Positions 28,244 through 38,570 of a stretch of 64,000 bases of DNA are shown here, in pieces. The stretch comes from Choristoneura fumiferana (taxonomy: Eukaryota; Arthropoda; Insecta; Lepidoptera; Tortricidae), in NCBI RefSeq assembly GCF_025370935.1, contig NC_133490.1, forward strand, positions 365,206 to 429,205. The letters run 5' to 3'. The position numbers and the translations under genes were made by a program. The notes below the pieces were generated by a model. That model was not told the origin of the DNA and ran no database searches. It saw only the letters and a program-made list of their open reading frames with translations. Numbering within the stretch: the stretch's first letter is position 1; every line of letters begins with the position of its first letter.

Positions 28244-28279
28244 TTACAAAAACTATTGATTTTTATTTCGCACTAACCT

Positions 28280-28335
28280 GCTGCTAGCTGTCGAAAGACC
28301 TCCAAAAAGATGGAGCGACGACCTACGAACAAATA
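28280..28335 (+). mobile_element. Short RTE LINE remnant
   Basis: GTCGAAAGACCTCCAAAAAG and ATGGAGCGACGACCTACGAA match the segment upstream of the RTE C-terminus as seen at 57998-58035. The remainder is lost. Confidence 0.55.
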
Positions 28336-29234
28336 ATAAGTCAGGAAGCGTAACTCAAAACAAATCCCACACAAAAAGTGGCCATACCTAAAACCAAAAC
28401 GACTTATGATTCAAATACGAATCAATTTCGAGGTTGCAAATAGACGTGCTTGTTGATTGGTTAAAATTCAGAAAGAATACAGGGATTGGTTGGCTCCCGT
28501 GATGCAATGTCAGATGAACAAACTACATAGACAACTGACGTTCAGACGGATCACTTCTTACATCTTACGTTTCAATGACGTGTCATATATTGATAATAAC
28601 AGCTTGTTTTTTTAAGCGACTTAAAGGAAAAGGAGGTTATCCATTCGGTTGTATTTTTTGGTTGTTACCTCAGAACTCCGTCATTTACTTATGAATCGAT
28701 TTGCCATAGGCACGAAATCAGGATCGGATGATTGGATCTTAGGAAATCGAGGGAACTTCAAATATTGCAGGGACACCTATGGTATTTTCGATATATTTAG
28801 TGGTAACTCATGCATTTTTTGTACTCAATAACAAGCATTTCACGGGTTTACAGTTGCTAAGCAATGTATGCTCCTTGTAATGCATATGGTGAAATGGAAC
28901 AGGTGGTGAAGCCCCAGGACTCTTCAATAATGAACGTCTCTGCATCGGAAAAAGCAATCTTTTGTAAAAGGTGATGAGCGCAGTTGACATTAACTATTCT
29001 ATCTTATTACATTTTATTCACACTAAAAATCGTGAAAATAAAAATTATTCTTAACAAAAATTAACGAAACACTTTCAATAATGGTGGTTTATTTGAGTTT
29101 AGCTGTCAGAAAAATAAAGAATGTTTGTACCTATTGTTTGGGTACAGGAAAGAAGAAAGCAATGCAATGTTTGTTTTTGTTGGCAGTTATTTTTAAGTGT
29201 TTCAATTTCACTTTTTTTTTTTTTTTGTAAAATG
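28336..29234. other. No gene recognised
   Basis: The segment 28605-28800 (AAGGAAAAGGAGGTTATCCA, then a run ending AACTCCGTCATTTACTTATG) resembles a common lepidopteran non-autonomous repeat whose sequence reads 'gaaccgatttt..'. Otherwise it is AT-rich, with a poly-T run at 29212-29226. Confidence 0.4.
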
Positions 29235-29394
29235 TATGCAGTCCACGGTCCCAAAGGAAGACCAGCGCCGTTCGCGCGGGCGGCTTTATGCTGAGTTGGG
29301 ACCATTTCGTGACCGTGATAAGTATTATTTTTAGTTTAATTCTAAACCTATATTATTTTATGTGTCACGAATAAATATTTTTTCTTTCTTTCAT
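29235..29394 (+). mobile_element. LINE 3' end with (TTTC)n tail
   Basis: GTCCACGGTCCCAAAGGAAG, CTTTATGCTGAGTTGGGACC and CATTTCGTGACCGTGATAAG lead into TGTGTCACGAATAAATATTT and TTCTTTCTTTC. This is the layout of a non-LTR 3' untranslated end. The clade is not assigned from sequence alone. Confidence 0.6.
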
Positions 29395-29735
29395 TTACAT
29401 TATGTGAGCCATAGACCACAGGACTTGATTTTGCATAATACTGACCATCTCCAACTAATAATGTATTTGAACATTTTTGAATATAAATCTAATTTTATGA
29501 CACTTAAGTACTAGTGGAAAGTGATTCCTGGACATTTTAATTTTGCATTGTTCCCGCACCACTTCATAACACACGTTGGCATGATAATTTGGAGCTGTTC
29601 ACAATCAAAATTTGACGTGAGGTCACTGAACTTGCGCGCAGGACACACTTAGTGACACAGTTTCCATTTTTATAACGCAGTTACGCTTACTTATTATTAT
29701 TCGTAGCCGACGACCTACACAACAACAACAATAAC

Positions 29736-29828
29736 AAGCACAAGACCGCTCCGAGTGGAGAGCCTCGGGGGAGGCCTATGTCCAGCAGTGGACCTCTTTC
29801 GGCTGATATGATGATGATAATGATGATG
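29736..29828 (+). mobile_element. RTE LINE 3' tail
   Basis: GCACAAGACCGCTCCGAGTG, then GGCCTATGTCCAGCAGTGGA and GGCTGATATGATGATGATAA. It is the same subfamily as 5991-6114, further truncated. Confidence 0.85.
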
Positions 29829-30827
29829 CGAATAAACCACCTGATCGAAATTCCCTGATTTTATCACATTCCCGTGCAAATTCCTAATAATTACATCGTG
29901 GTCTTCATTTACGTTGTGTATGACGACCACTCGTGCGAAGTTACATGTCTCTAGACTTAGCGGGTAAGAGTTTGAGATTTTACATGGATATTAAAATTGT
30001 GTACCTACCTACTTAGTACTTAATAGTACTTATGTGTGTTCCAGTCCAGACGCAGGTATCTACAGCTGAATCCATACCAAATTTGATCCCAATCCGTCCA
30101 GCCAGCTTATCGTAAAGGAATAACAAGCAAACATACGCACCCACAAATGAACAAACAGTATTAAGGTTTCTTTAGATGAATTAACCGCTGCAAACAATAT
30201 GTTAATGCCTCTGTGGTTATTACGCATTTTGGTCCTTCTAGCCGAACTTTAAAATGATTACTCAGTAAAATAGCGCCATCTAAAAATGTCTTGATAAACT
30301 AAAATAAGGCAGGAGTTACTTTATTTTTCAAAATGTTCCATTCGCGAGGGTGCTTTGCTTTTCAATAAAATTGAGCTCTGAGCTTTTATACTTAACCTAG
30401 TACAAAAACCCTTAGATAGATGTCGCTGTAGCGCTTACGAGTTACGAGTACCCCGACCGTTTTGGTAGCGAATACTTGTTTTCTCAACAGAGGGCACCAG
30501 TAAGCGTTTATATACGCGTATTTATAAATGAAAAACTATTATAGTACCTAGTCTATACACTTACGTAATAAGGGTCCTTAAAACACGAGTGTTCATAAAA
30601 GGATCACACGAGTGTTTTAAAGATCACGTACAGTTGCATACATTATTAAGTAGGTAACCTTTATCTACATCCATATACTTAGGTATTAAATCCTCTATCA
30701 TGCGTTCAAGACCAATTGAGAATAACCTGCATTGCAACCAGAACTATGTCTGCCCCACGAGCTCCTGCGCCTGACGGTGAAGCTGCGCCACCGCTTCAGT
30801 ACGGTAATGTTCATTACGATATCGATT
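29829..30827. other. No gene; fragment of a non-autonomous element
   Basis: Around 30058-30160 the run CCAAATTTGATCCCAATCCG and CAGCCAGCTTATCGTAAAGG resembles the common 'ccgtccagccgttt' repeat also seen at 41015-41060. The rest is unassigned. Confidence 0.4.
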
Positions 30828-31057
30828 TCGGGATACGATTATTGAAGCAGCAGTGCTTGCACTGTTGTGTTTCAGCGTGGAGAGTAAGACAGCCGGTAAA
30901 ATTACTGGCACTTGAGGTATCCCATCTTAGGCCTCTATATAGGTTGGCAACGCATCTGAAATACCACTGGTGTTGCAGATGTTTATGGGCGGTGGTGATC
31001 TCTTACCATCAGGAGACCCACTTGCTCGTTTGCCATTTAGTCGAATAAAAAAAAAAC
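30828..31057 (+). mobile_element. LINE-type 3' element 'tail A', copy 1
   Basis: It aligns with 57520-57718: GAAGCAGCAGTGCTTGCA, GTAAGACAGCCGGTAAAATT, GTTGCAGATGTTTATGGGCG and CTTACCATCAGGAGACCCAC, ending in an A-run. The truncated minus-strand relative is at 34944-35175. The frame 30716-31048 is not a gene. Confidence 0.75.
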
Positions 31058-31509
31058 GATATCGATTTCGGTGCCGTAATGAACGCTACGATACTGCCGT
31101 GCTCATAAATCATAATAGAATCCAATGTCGAAATGCTGGTTATTTATTATCTTTGGTTTTTGAACGCATAATGGAGGATTTACCTACTATATTGGCTGCA
31201 TGTAGATAAAATTATTAACCTTTCAAGAAATGCACAAATGTTTAGAAATAACGTAACAAAATATCGTCTAATCCTAATTTTATTACCAGTAGGTCTTTGT
31301 TTACCTAAAAGGTTTAGGACTGAAATTTACAGATTTGTTCTTTATAAAGAATGAGGGAACTCACAAAAATACAAAAGGGGTCATATAACTTGATCACATC
31401 ACTAGGAAAACTATCTGATTTTGATCTCTCATCTACTCTGATCAAAAAAGAAAATAACAAAAAGCATCCTTTCCCGATGTAATCCGCCAGGTAATCAGCG
31501 GAGTACTGG
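31058..31509. other. No gene recognised
   Basis: AT-rich sequence. GATATCGATTTCGG appears both at 30819 and 31060, flanking the tail A element, and may be a target-site duplication of about 14 bp (ACGATATCGATTTCGG at both ends). Confidence 0.5.
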
Positions 31510-31637
31510 GGGGTTACTATGAAATTAAAAAATCGAAGTTTGTATCATGCCGCCCCTCTCACTCCCGTATTAAATAATATAAGGGTCAGCGGGACGGCAA
31601 GACACGAAGTTCGAATTTTGCACTTCGTAGTGTAGGG
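31510..31637. mobile_element. Palindromic MITE family G, copy 1
   Basis: TTACTATGAAATTAAAAAAT then CGAAGTTTGTATCATGCCGC on the left, and GCGGGACGGCAAGACACGAA on the right, ending CACTTCGTAGTGTAGGG. Confidence 0.85.
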
Positions 31638-31885
31638 TTTGCAACCTTTAGATCAGGCGTTAGTTATCAGGCAGCTCCCGATCATCTCTGATACACGCGC
31701 CCCCGAGGGCAATAAGGAGCGCGTGACGGCGGACAAAGGTCCCTGATCTGTTAATGAATTAACAGCTTAACGAGGTGGCTAGATGTAATCAGGAACACCT
31801 ATCTATTTAAGTGGTAAGTTGAAAGAACGTAGGTACCATCGCGAACCGTGAAGTCAAGCCCGTCGCCACGTTCATAATTTAAGGC
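31638..31885. other. No gene recognised
   Basis: Unassigned sequence between a MITE and a LINE tail. Confidence 0.4.
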
Positions 31886-32605
31886 GAGTTAATACGCCAT
31901 CAACATCATCATCGGCCTATCTTATAGTCCACTGCTGGACATGCCTCTCCAATAGGGATGTTGACACCACCAATCAATTGACGTACTTTTTATGAGCTGT
32001 TAAAACACAATTCTCCCATAGAGTTTGAATGGAAATAGCAACTTACGACTTCACTTGTTCGCACACTCAATCAACTAACTATTTATTTGTTTTAAAGCAA
32101 CAAAAAATCTAATTTTGCAATTAATCGAAAATTAATCTGGTTTTCAGGGCTAAAATAAAGCGTTTTTTACTGGAGTCGTGTCTTCGAATTATTTTTTAAT
32201 GGTGTCAACATTCCTATTGCACGCCACTGAGCACGATCTTCGGCCACTCTCATCCAGTTACTGCTAGCTACCCTGCGAAGATCATCGCTCCACCTAGTCT
32301 GAGGGCGTTCCACACCACGCCACTTGCATTCGCGATCTCCACTCAAGAACTCGTTTAGGTACCCCAGCGGTTATCGGTTCTTCGGCTGGTATGGTTTGGG
32401 TGTGGTCTGCATATCCGGTGAGCTATGTCGATGACTTTAGTTCTCTGTCGGATCTCCTCGTTCCGAATTCGATCCTTCAGAGAAACTCCGAGCATAGCCC
32501 TTTCCATAGCTCGCTGAGCGACTTTAAATTTGTGGAGCAGCCCAAACCAGCCAGTTAAATTAGTTAATACGTAGTACTTGTTGTAAATAAATACCACGAG
32601 ACACG
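31886..32605 (-). pseudogene. RTE LINE remnant, minus strand, split by a MITE
   Basis: On the minus strand the region 32605-32355 reads FKVAQRAMERAMLGVSLKD and RIRNEEIRQRTKVIDIAHRI, the region just after the RT domain in RTE LINEs. The sequence continues through the 'GRRWSDDLRR'-like block (32270-32320) to the tail with CAGCAGTGGACTATAAG and (GATGATGTTGATG) at 31890-31945. MITE H interrupts it at 31950-32218. Confidence 0.82.
31950..32218. mobile_element. MITE family H nested in the RTE remnant
   Basis: The terminal inverted repeats AATAGGGATGTTGACACCA and TGGTGTCAACATTCCTATT differ at one position. The interior is AT-rich without coding sequence. RTE sequence is continuous on either side when it is removed. 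Confidence 0.85.
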
Positions 32606-32659
32606 ACACCTATATTGTGAGCCCCAAACTCCCAAAGTAAGCGCAGCACACCTTGTTTC

Positions 32660-32735
32660 ATGGATACCTACTAGGCAACAGATAAACATACATAAGCAAC
32701 CAAGAGCAAGACTCGAGGGCAAACATTCGTTTTTT
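32660..32735 (-). mobile_element. SINE family 2 fragment, minus strand
   Basis: GGCAACAGATAAACATACAT and AGGGCAAACATTCGTTTTT match the 3' half of the SINE at 46890-47103. Confidence 0.6.
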
Positions 32736-32945
32736 TAAACCCCGACGCAAAAAGAGGGGTGTTAATATAAGTTTCACCGCTATGTCTGTATGTATGTCTG
32801 TCTGTGTGTTTGTCTGTGGCACTGTAGCTAAAAATGAGTGAACCGATTTGAATGCGGTTTTTTTATTTAATTTGAAAGCAGAATTTCTAGCGATGGTTCT
32901 TAGACATGTTTCATCAAAATCGGTTTAGCCGTTTCTGAGGTATTT
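32736..32945 (+). mobile_element. Non-autonomous repeat beginning 'CCCCGACGCAAAAAGAGGGG'
   Basis: A (GTCT)n-rich part follows, then GAGTGAACCGATTTGAATGC and ATCGGTTTAGCCGTTTCTGA. This is a widespread lepidopteran repeat type. I see no autonomous partner here. Confidence 0.55.
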
Positions 32946-32954
32946 ATTGCACTT

Positions 32955-33170
32955 TAAAGTACTGATGTGCCAAAGGAAACTTTCCAAAATTGCGGAATTT
33001 CTCATAAAGGAAAATTTCGGAAACTTCTCGCAATTTTGTATGGGGATTGAAACATTCCGTTTCTTAAATTTAAATTTCCTATATTTCTTGTGAAAATTTC
33101 CAGAAATTTCTGAGAACTTTTCCAATTTTTTGGAAACTTTCCGCAATTTGCACATCTGTAGGTATGTTAC
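32955..33170. repeat. Inverted GGAAA/TTTCC-rich repeat
   Basis: AAAATTGCGGAATTTCTC near 32995 is answered by TTGGAAACTTTCCGCAATTT near 33130, with many TTTCC words between. It is probably a short palindromic element. Confidence 0.55.
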
Positions 33171-33688
33171 TTTGAAGTGACAATGTCGGGGGATTTCCAA
33201 CTTTTTGATGGTTATTATTATAGGTTATAAGTATGACGGGTCGCATCAAGTCGCATGCGACCTTGTTACTGATAGTGTTAAAGACAAGAATGCCTAGAGT
33301 GTCTAGTGGAAACAAATATATCTTACCTACTCATTAAAAATCATTAGAAAGACATTAAAACGAAATGCTAAAGGAAGCCGTCATCTCGATCTACGTATGA
33401 CATGTAAAAACCCGGAGGGTCCTGAAGTGGTCGCGTGAGGGGAGCTGAGAGGCTTTGATCTCGACAGACCTCTCGCTTCTGCTTATTTGCTTATTAAAGG
33501 ATTTACTTAATTGAATTGACTTCTCGGCTTTGTCGGCGACGCCGAATGATAAGTGCTTTTATTTTTGTTGGACTTTGATCCGCAAATTAAGGAGGCCGTA
33601 ACGAGATGATGCAAGGAATCTGGAGCACTGCTCCAACGACCAAGTACATCTTTGTGCATCTTTTCAGGATTTTTTCTAATTAAGATAG
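33171..33688. other. No gene recognised
   Basis: Unassigned; no open frame with motifs. Confidence 0.4.
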
Positions 33689-33800
33689 GTACAGTCAACC
33701 TCATAAATAAGTGATCGCTTTTGTACTTTAACGTCATGTTTGAAAAGCCATACGAAATCATTGTAACGACTGAAAGCGACAAGGTACAAAAGTAAGGTAC
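33689..33800. mobile_element. MITE family I, copy 1 (right end lost)
   Basis: GTACAGTCAACCTCATAAAT and AACGTCATGTTTGAAAAGCC through GCGACAAGGTACAAAAGTAA match 45540-45683. Confidence 0.8.
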
Positions 33801-33880
33801 AACGTTTAATTGTGTTTGTTTACATATTTACATAGGTATACAATTAAAGGACGTACTAACGCACTCAATTTTTTGTCAAT

Positions 33881-34092
33881 AACTATTTAAATTTAAATAA
33901 ATTTACCACGAGCTTTGCGGTGAAGGAAAACATCGTGAGGAAACCTGCACAAACCTGCGAAGCAATTCAATGGTGCGTGTGAAGTTCCCAATCCGCACTG
34001 GGCCCGCGTGGGAACTACGGCCCAAGCCGTCTTGTTCTGAGAGGAGGCCTGTGCCCAGCAGTGGGACGTATATATATGATGATGAACTATTT
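33881..34092 (+). mobile_element. SINE family 1, 5'-truncated, with target-site duplication
   Basis: AACTATTT occurs at 33881-33888 and 34085-34092. Between them lie GAGCTTTGCGGTGAAGGAAA, the CATCGTGAGGAAACCTGCAC block and the AGCAGTGGGACGTATATA tail with GATGATG. The tRNA-like head is absent. Confidence 0.85.
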
Positions 34093-34495
34093 GCGGGAAA
34101 GTTCCCTTGAATTGTTGAATACCTATTTGTATGCACAATATCTCCCTCCATAATCTAAATGTTTTTACAGCACAGAACCTTGACGCCGATCATCCCGTCT
34201 CCACAAATCGATGCCACGGATGCGGCGCTTCTCTCATGCAAATGACTCCGGACTCGGAGCTCAGGCAGGTGCTTGTTTGTTATTCCTTTGATTATAATAA
34301 ACGCGGGTTAGAATAAGCGGGGCTTGTGCGCCGCACTCCGAATAAACCGGCTCAGCACTCTTAAGTCACTTTTAAGCATAGCTTTTAAGTCAGGGTTTGC
34401 GCGAGGAGGCGTTTTGTAATTCAGGGTTTTTTAGTCAAAGATTTTGCAAGCTTTATTTACTGTGAATGTTGTTAATGGCTTGACTTGTTTCGTTA
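34093..34495. other. No gene recognised
   Basis: The open frame at 34131-34316 includes a CHGCGASLMQM-like string with no partner exon; treated as unsupported. Confidence 0.35.
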
Positions 34496-34670
34496 CCAGT
34501 ACCTGGACGACCGAGCTTTGCTCGGGCTGAAACTCGTTAATAAGCGATTTCCCAGAGTAAGACCAAGCAAGATCGATTTATTTATCATCCCCGAAAATCC
34601 CTACATTCTAGGTACATATCAAATTTCATAGAAATCGTTGGAGCCGTTTCTGAAATTCTGATTATGCATT
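34496..34670 (+). mobile_element. Non-autonomous repeat with GAGCTTTGCTCGGG hairpin
   Basis: It starts with AGTACCTGGACGACCGAGCT, followed by TTTCATAGAAATCGTTGGAG and CCGTTTCTGAAATTCTGA. A related start lies at 63463-63500 (GGTACCCGGACGATCGAGCT). The style resembles Helitron-like non-autonomous repeats, but no CTRR end was verified. Confidence 0.5.
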
Positions 34671-34674
34671 ATAT

Positions 34675-34806
34675 AGGTATGTATCATCATCATCCCAGCC
34701 TATATACGTCTCACTGCTGGGCACAGGCCTCCTCTCAGAACAAGAGGGCTTGGGCCATAGTTCCCACGCGGGCCCAGTGCGGATTGGGAACTAGGGAGGT
34801 ATGTAT
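34675..34806 (-). mobile_element. SINE family 1, truncated, minus strand, with 10-bp duplication
   Basis: AGGTATGTAT flanks it at 34675-34684 and 34797-34806. The insert 34685-34796 holds only the 3' ~110 bp (CATCATCATCCCAGCC through CAGTGCGGATTGGGAA). Confidence 0.9.
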
Positions 34807-34943
34807 ATTATGTAGGTACCTATATGTATGTTGTATATACCTATATATAAGAATTGCTCGCTTAAAGATAAGTATTAGATAGGTACGTGGTCGGTTGGGG
34901 GATGACCATGCAAGTACAGAGCGAAAAAACTTTTAAGAAAATG

Positions 34944-35175
34944 TTTTTTTTATGGTATAGGGGGCAAACGAGCAAACGGATCGCCTGATGGTAAACGATT
35001 TCCGTCGCCCATGGACACCTGCAACACCATGTTTCTTTTTAATTACGTACCTACGTACGTAAGTTCCAATGATGCTGAAGACGTAGGTAGAAAGCAGCAT
35101 CTGGCCTTGAAGCTCTACACATCTGGAATTCCAGACGATGGAAGCGAATTTAATGTCGTAGCAGTCTGCATTAAG
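34944..35175 (-). mobile_element. 'Tail A' LINE-type element, minus strand
   Basis: CAAACGAGCAAACGGATCGC and CTGATGGTAAACGATTTCCG plus CACCTGCAACACCATG are the inverse of the tail A copies at 30828 and 57520. Confidence 0.7.
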
Positions 35176-35261
35176 TAACAAATAAACCCAGTTTAGTTAT
35201 TCGTCGGGATCCAATATATTTTTAATGACTTGAAACTTATTTTAACAATTATCATGAACAT

Positions 35262-35420
35262 ATCGAAAATACAAACTGAGACACAGAATGAACCAGTGAG
35301 ATGTGAGACACAGAACCCAGGTCCTCGGCAATCCGTGCTGCGTGCTATAAGTATAACCCCTACACCATTGCTGGACAGGAATCTGGACACGAATTTTTCC
35401 TACGCATACATATCTCAGGT
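35262..35420 (-). mobile_element. SINE family 3, minus strand
   Basis: GAACCCAGGTCCTCGGCAAT then GTGCTATAAGTATAACCCC and ACACCATTGCTGGACAGGAA. On the minus strand this contains the tRNA-like AGTGGTGTAG and GGGTTC boxes in eroded form. Confidence 0.7.
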
Positions 35421-35439
35421 TGCTTATTTCTACTATGCT

Positions 35440-35600
35440 ACTTACCTACCTGACCTGGACCTGAACCTGGGTTCGATTCCCAGTGCTGGTCTCTTTTTCT
35501 GGTTTTTCTGTGCATCCATATCTCAGTTTGTATTTTCGATATGGTTTCACGGGATACCCGTAAAAGTAACAAATTTGGAGTTGAAATAAAAAATACAAAA
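35440..35600 (+). mobile_element. SINE family 3, plus strand, head-to-head with the previous copy
   Basis: CCTGGGTTCGATTCCCAGTG (B-box) then CTTTTTCTGGTTTTTCTGTG and ATACCCGTAAAAGTAACAAA. Together with 35262-35420 it forms an inverted pair. Confidence 0.7.
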
Positions 35601-36739
35601 TGACTCCAAAAACCAATCATAATTATCATGAAGCAGAACCACGCGCGACTTGCGAGGTTCGGCCAGGACCGGTAATCAAAGCGTCGACTCGAGGCTCCGA
35701 CTGCTCCGACATAGAGGGACGTCACGTCACAGACCAATTATCGAAGAGGGACGTCTTTTACAGACAGAGCACTCACTGCAGGAGGTGGTAACGCTTCCCC
35801 ACTCACAAACCCAAAAAATATTCGACAGGCAAGAACCACATCACATCACTAGAGCCAAAGCACGGGCTACCACACGATCAATTTTAATATTTTGGAAGAT
35901 AACAAAAAGTTATAGGTATGTAAATTACCTATAATAATTTGTATTAGTCATAGCTTCTACAGTAAGTAAAATGGTAATGTTTTTCATACTTTATTTGTTT
36001 ATTATGTACCTACTTATACTTGGGTACCTAGTAGTTGTTCCACGTGACTTCCTCAGAGATTTTTTTTATTGCTATCCCGCGGGAGCTATACAATTTTCCA
36101 AGATCTAACTAAATTATCCTATGTCCTTTCTTGGGACATAATAATAATAATAAGCCATTTATTTCGGACAGAATCCATAGAGGTTAGGGTAGATACAATG
36201 AAAATAATAATAACAACCAAAAACAAAACTGTCTCTATTCCAAATTCCGTCATTTCAAATTAGTAGGATTATCAACTAGATTATAACATTTTAAATTTAC
36301 TGATGCAAAGGGAAGGAGCAGATACAATGCGTGCTGGTAGCGTTAACCTAGTCCACACGTACGCACAAGATAGAGATTGAGAGCTATTTCCACCAAAAGA
36401 ACGTAGGTATTTGACGCTTATGTCAAATACCTACACTTTATCTACTTTGTATATCTTGCCTGCTTCAATACTTATAAGTATAACGACCTATACACTTCTA
36501 CAGTTGGCTTTACTTTTTCTTTGTACATACTACAGTTGGTAGTGTACAGACATAAGCTAAAGCCAACTCCCGTGGTAAGTGCTTTATGCAAGCAGACGTT
36601 ATAGGCGGCGCTGGCGTGGCGTAGAAAGAAGTTATTGATGTGTATGGCTGCGATCTATACTTGGGCGTTTCAGTAGCTGAAGTAGTAGGTACGCAAAACA
36701 AAAGCAAGGTGCGTTTATATTGTTTACCAGTGAGGGATT
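35601..36739. other. No gene; minor repeats
   Basis: GCTATCCCGCGGGAGCTATA at 36072 is a fragment of the repeat better preserved at 50580. A (TAA)n run with a LINE-like tail is at 36138-36190. AGGTATTTGACG and CGTCAAATACCT form a small hairpin near 36403-36435. Confidence 0.4.
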
Positions 36740-37205
36740 AATTTAAAACCGGCCAAGAGCGTGTCGGACACGCCCAAAATAGGGTTCCGTAGCCATTACG
36801 AAAAAAGAAGTAATATTTTTCTAAGGATTTCGTATTTTATACGGAATCTTCCAAGTTTATACGAGTAGGTATATATTTTATACCTTAGGCTGCTATTTAA
36901 GAGTAAAACTACTAATAATTCTCAAGCAAACTTAGTCGTTATAGTTAGTCTACAGGAGGTACACTAGATATCGATACTGCCAAAGTTGCTAAAATTTGTA
37001 TACACGGCCTTAATGTAAGTGCATAAAGTTGTGTATACATATTTTTGTACCAGTTTGTCGGCATAGTTTACATATATATCCGTGCAAAATTACAGCTTTC
37101 TAGCATTGATAGTCCCTGAGCAAAGCCGCGGACGGACAGACAGACAGACATGGCGAAACTATAAGGGTTTCGTTTTTGCCATTTTGGCTCCGGAACCCTA
37201 AAAAT
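36740..37205 (+). mobile_element. Non-autonomous repeat J, copy 1
   Basis: It begins AAACCGGCCAAGAGCGTGTC and ends GGCTCCGGAACCCTAAAAAT. Internal landmarks are GCTGCTATTTAAGAGTAAAA, TAGTCCCTGAGCAAAGCCGC and (GACA)n. It is also found as an inverted pair at 48235-49012. Confidence 0.75.
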
Positions 37206-37691
37206 GAATAAATTTTGTAATCACTTCAATTGATTTCGAATATTTGTGCAGGTATACTTATATTTATGTGATCCCTCTACTCGTACCTACCTGCGCTATG
37301 CATGGAAAATGGTTAAAGTAGGTGTACGACATTGTGGTTGTCGACCAGGAATGAATGAAAATGTATGACCTGATAATTGAACCTCGTGTTATTGTGATAA
37401 GAGCCGACAATAGGGGGTCACCTCGTACACTAACCGCGCCCAGTTCATTGACACTGAATCAATCGAGAAAGTTGCATAGTTACCGCGGGATAGCGAAATT
37501 AATTCTTCACAGATGTAGCCGCGGGCAATTGGTATCTAGTCTTGTAAATGCGAAAGTAGCTCTGTCTGTCTGTCTGTCTGTTGGGTAGGTAACTCTTCAC
37601 ACTTAAACCGCTGAAGCAAGATTAATTTTTTTATGTTTTTCCAGAAAATTGCAACCTGGGAAATATAATAATTACAAAGATGAAGCGCGTC
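37206..37691. other. No gene; fragment of the CCGCGGGATAGCG repeat
   Basis: TACCGCGGGATAGCGAAATT (37480) and (GTCT)n at 37561-37582 belong to the same broad repeat class as 50570-50710, in the opposite orientation. Confidence 0.4.
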
Positions 37692-38387
37692 AAAGTATGG
37701 AAGAGGGGGTCCGTGACGTCACTCCTTAGTTTGGGAGAGGGGGTCCGTGACGTCACTCCTTAGTTTGGGAGAGGGGGTCCGTGACGTCACTCCTTAGTTT
37801 GGGAGAGGGGGTCCGTGACGTCACTCCTTAGTTTGGGAGAGGGGGTCCGTGACGTCACTCCTTAGTTTGGGAGAGGGGGTCCATGACGTCACTCCTTAGT
37901 TTGGGAGAGGGGGTCCGTGACGTCACTCCTTAGTTTGGGAGAGGGGGTCCATGAAGTCACTCCTTAGTTTGGGAGAGGGGTTCCGTGACGTCACTCCTTA
38001 GTTTGGTAGTTTGGGAGAGGGGGTCCGTGACGTCACTCTTTAGTTTCGGAAAGGGGGTCCGTGACGTCACTCCTTAGTTTGGGGGAGGGTGTCCGTGACG
38101 TCACTCCTTAGTTTGGGAGAGGGGGTCTATGACGTCACTCCTTAGTTTGGGAGAGGGGGTCCGTGACGTCACTCCTTAGTTTGGGAGAGGGGGTCCGTGA
38201 CGTCACTCCTTCCTTAGTTTGGGAGAGGGGGTCCGTGACGTCACTCCTTAGTTTGGGAGAGGGGGTCCGTGACGTCACTCCTTAGTTTGGGAGAGGGGGT
38301 CCGTGACGTCACTCCTTAGTTTGGGAGAGGGGTCCGTGACGTCACTCCTTAGTTTGGGAGAGGGGGTCCGTGACGTCACTCCTTAGT
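37692..38387 (+). repeat. 34-bp satellite of twenty units, each with a CRE-like palindrome
   Basis: The unit is AGTTTGGGAGAGGG, then GGTCCGTGACGTCACTCC and TT. I count twenty units; nineteen keep TGACGTCA and one (about 37952) has TGAAGTCA. Period breaks occur at 38005-38012 (8-bp partial duplication), 38211 (4 bp) and 38331 (1 bp lost). One more TGACGTCA stands just outside at 38406. No open frame or spacer structure is present. Confidence 0.95.
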
Positions 38388-38458
38388 ATTAAGTGGACGT
38401 AGGCGTGACGTCACAGAATTGTAACCAGCTATAATGTCCATAATTTTTCGCTCGAAAA

Positions 38459-38570
38459 TCTAACATAGATAGATAGAATCTTTATTCACAACAGCATACA
38501 AAGCTTAAAATACAATAGAAAATATATAATCATACCTTTTAACTTAAAACTAGCACCAAAATAAAGTTTA
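38459..38570 (-). mobile_element. LINE 3' tail, minus strand
   Basis: ATAGATAGATAGAATCTTTA and CAACAGCATACAAAGCTTAA suggest the A-rich tail of a reverse-oriented LINE. No coding part was identified. Confidence 0.4.

Noticed and set aside
37692..38387. CRISPR array
   Set aside because: Units are directly contiguous with no unique spacers, in a eukaryotic intergenic region.
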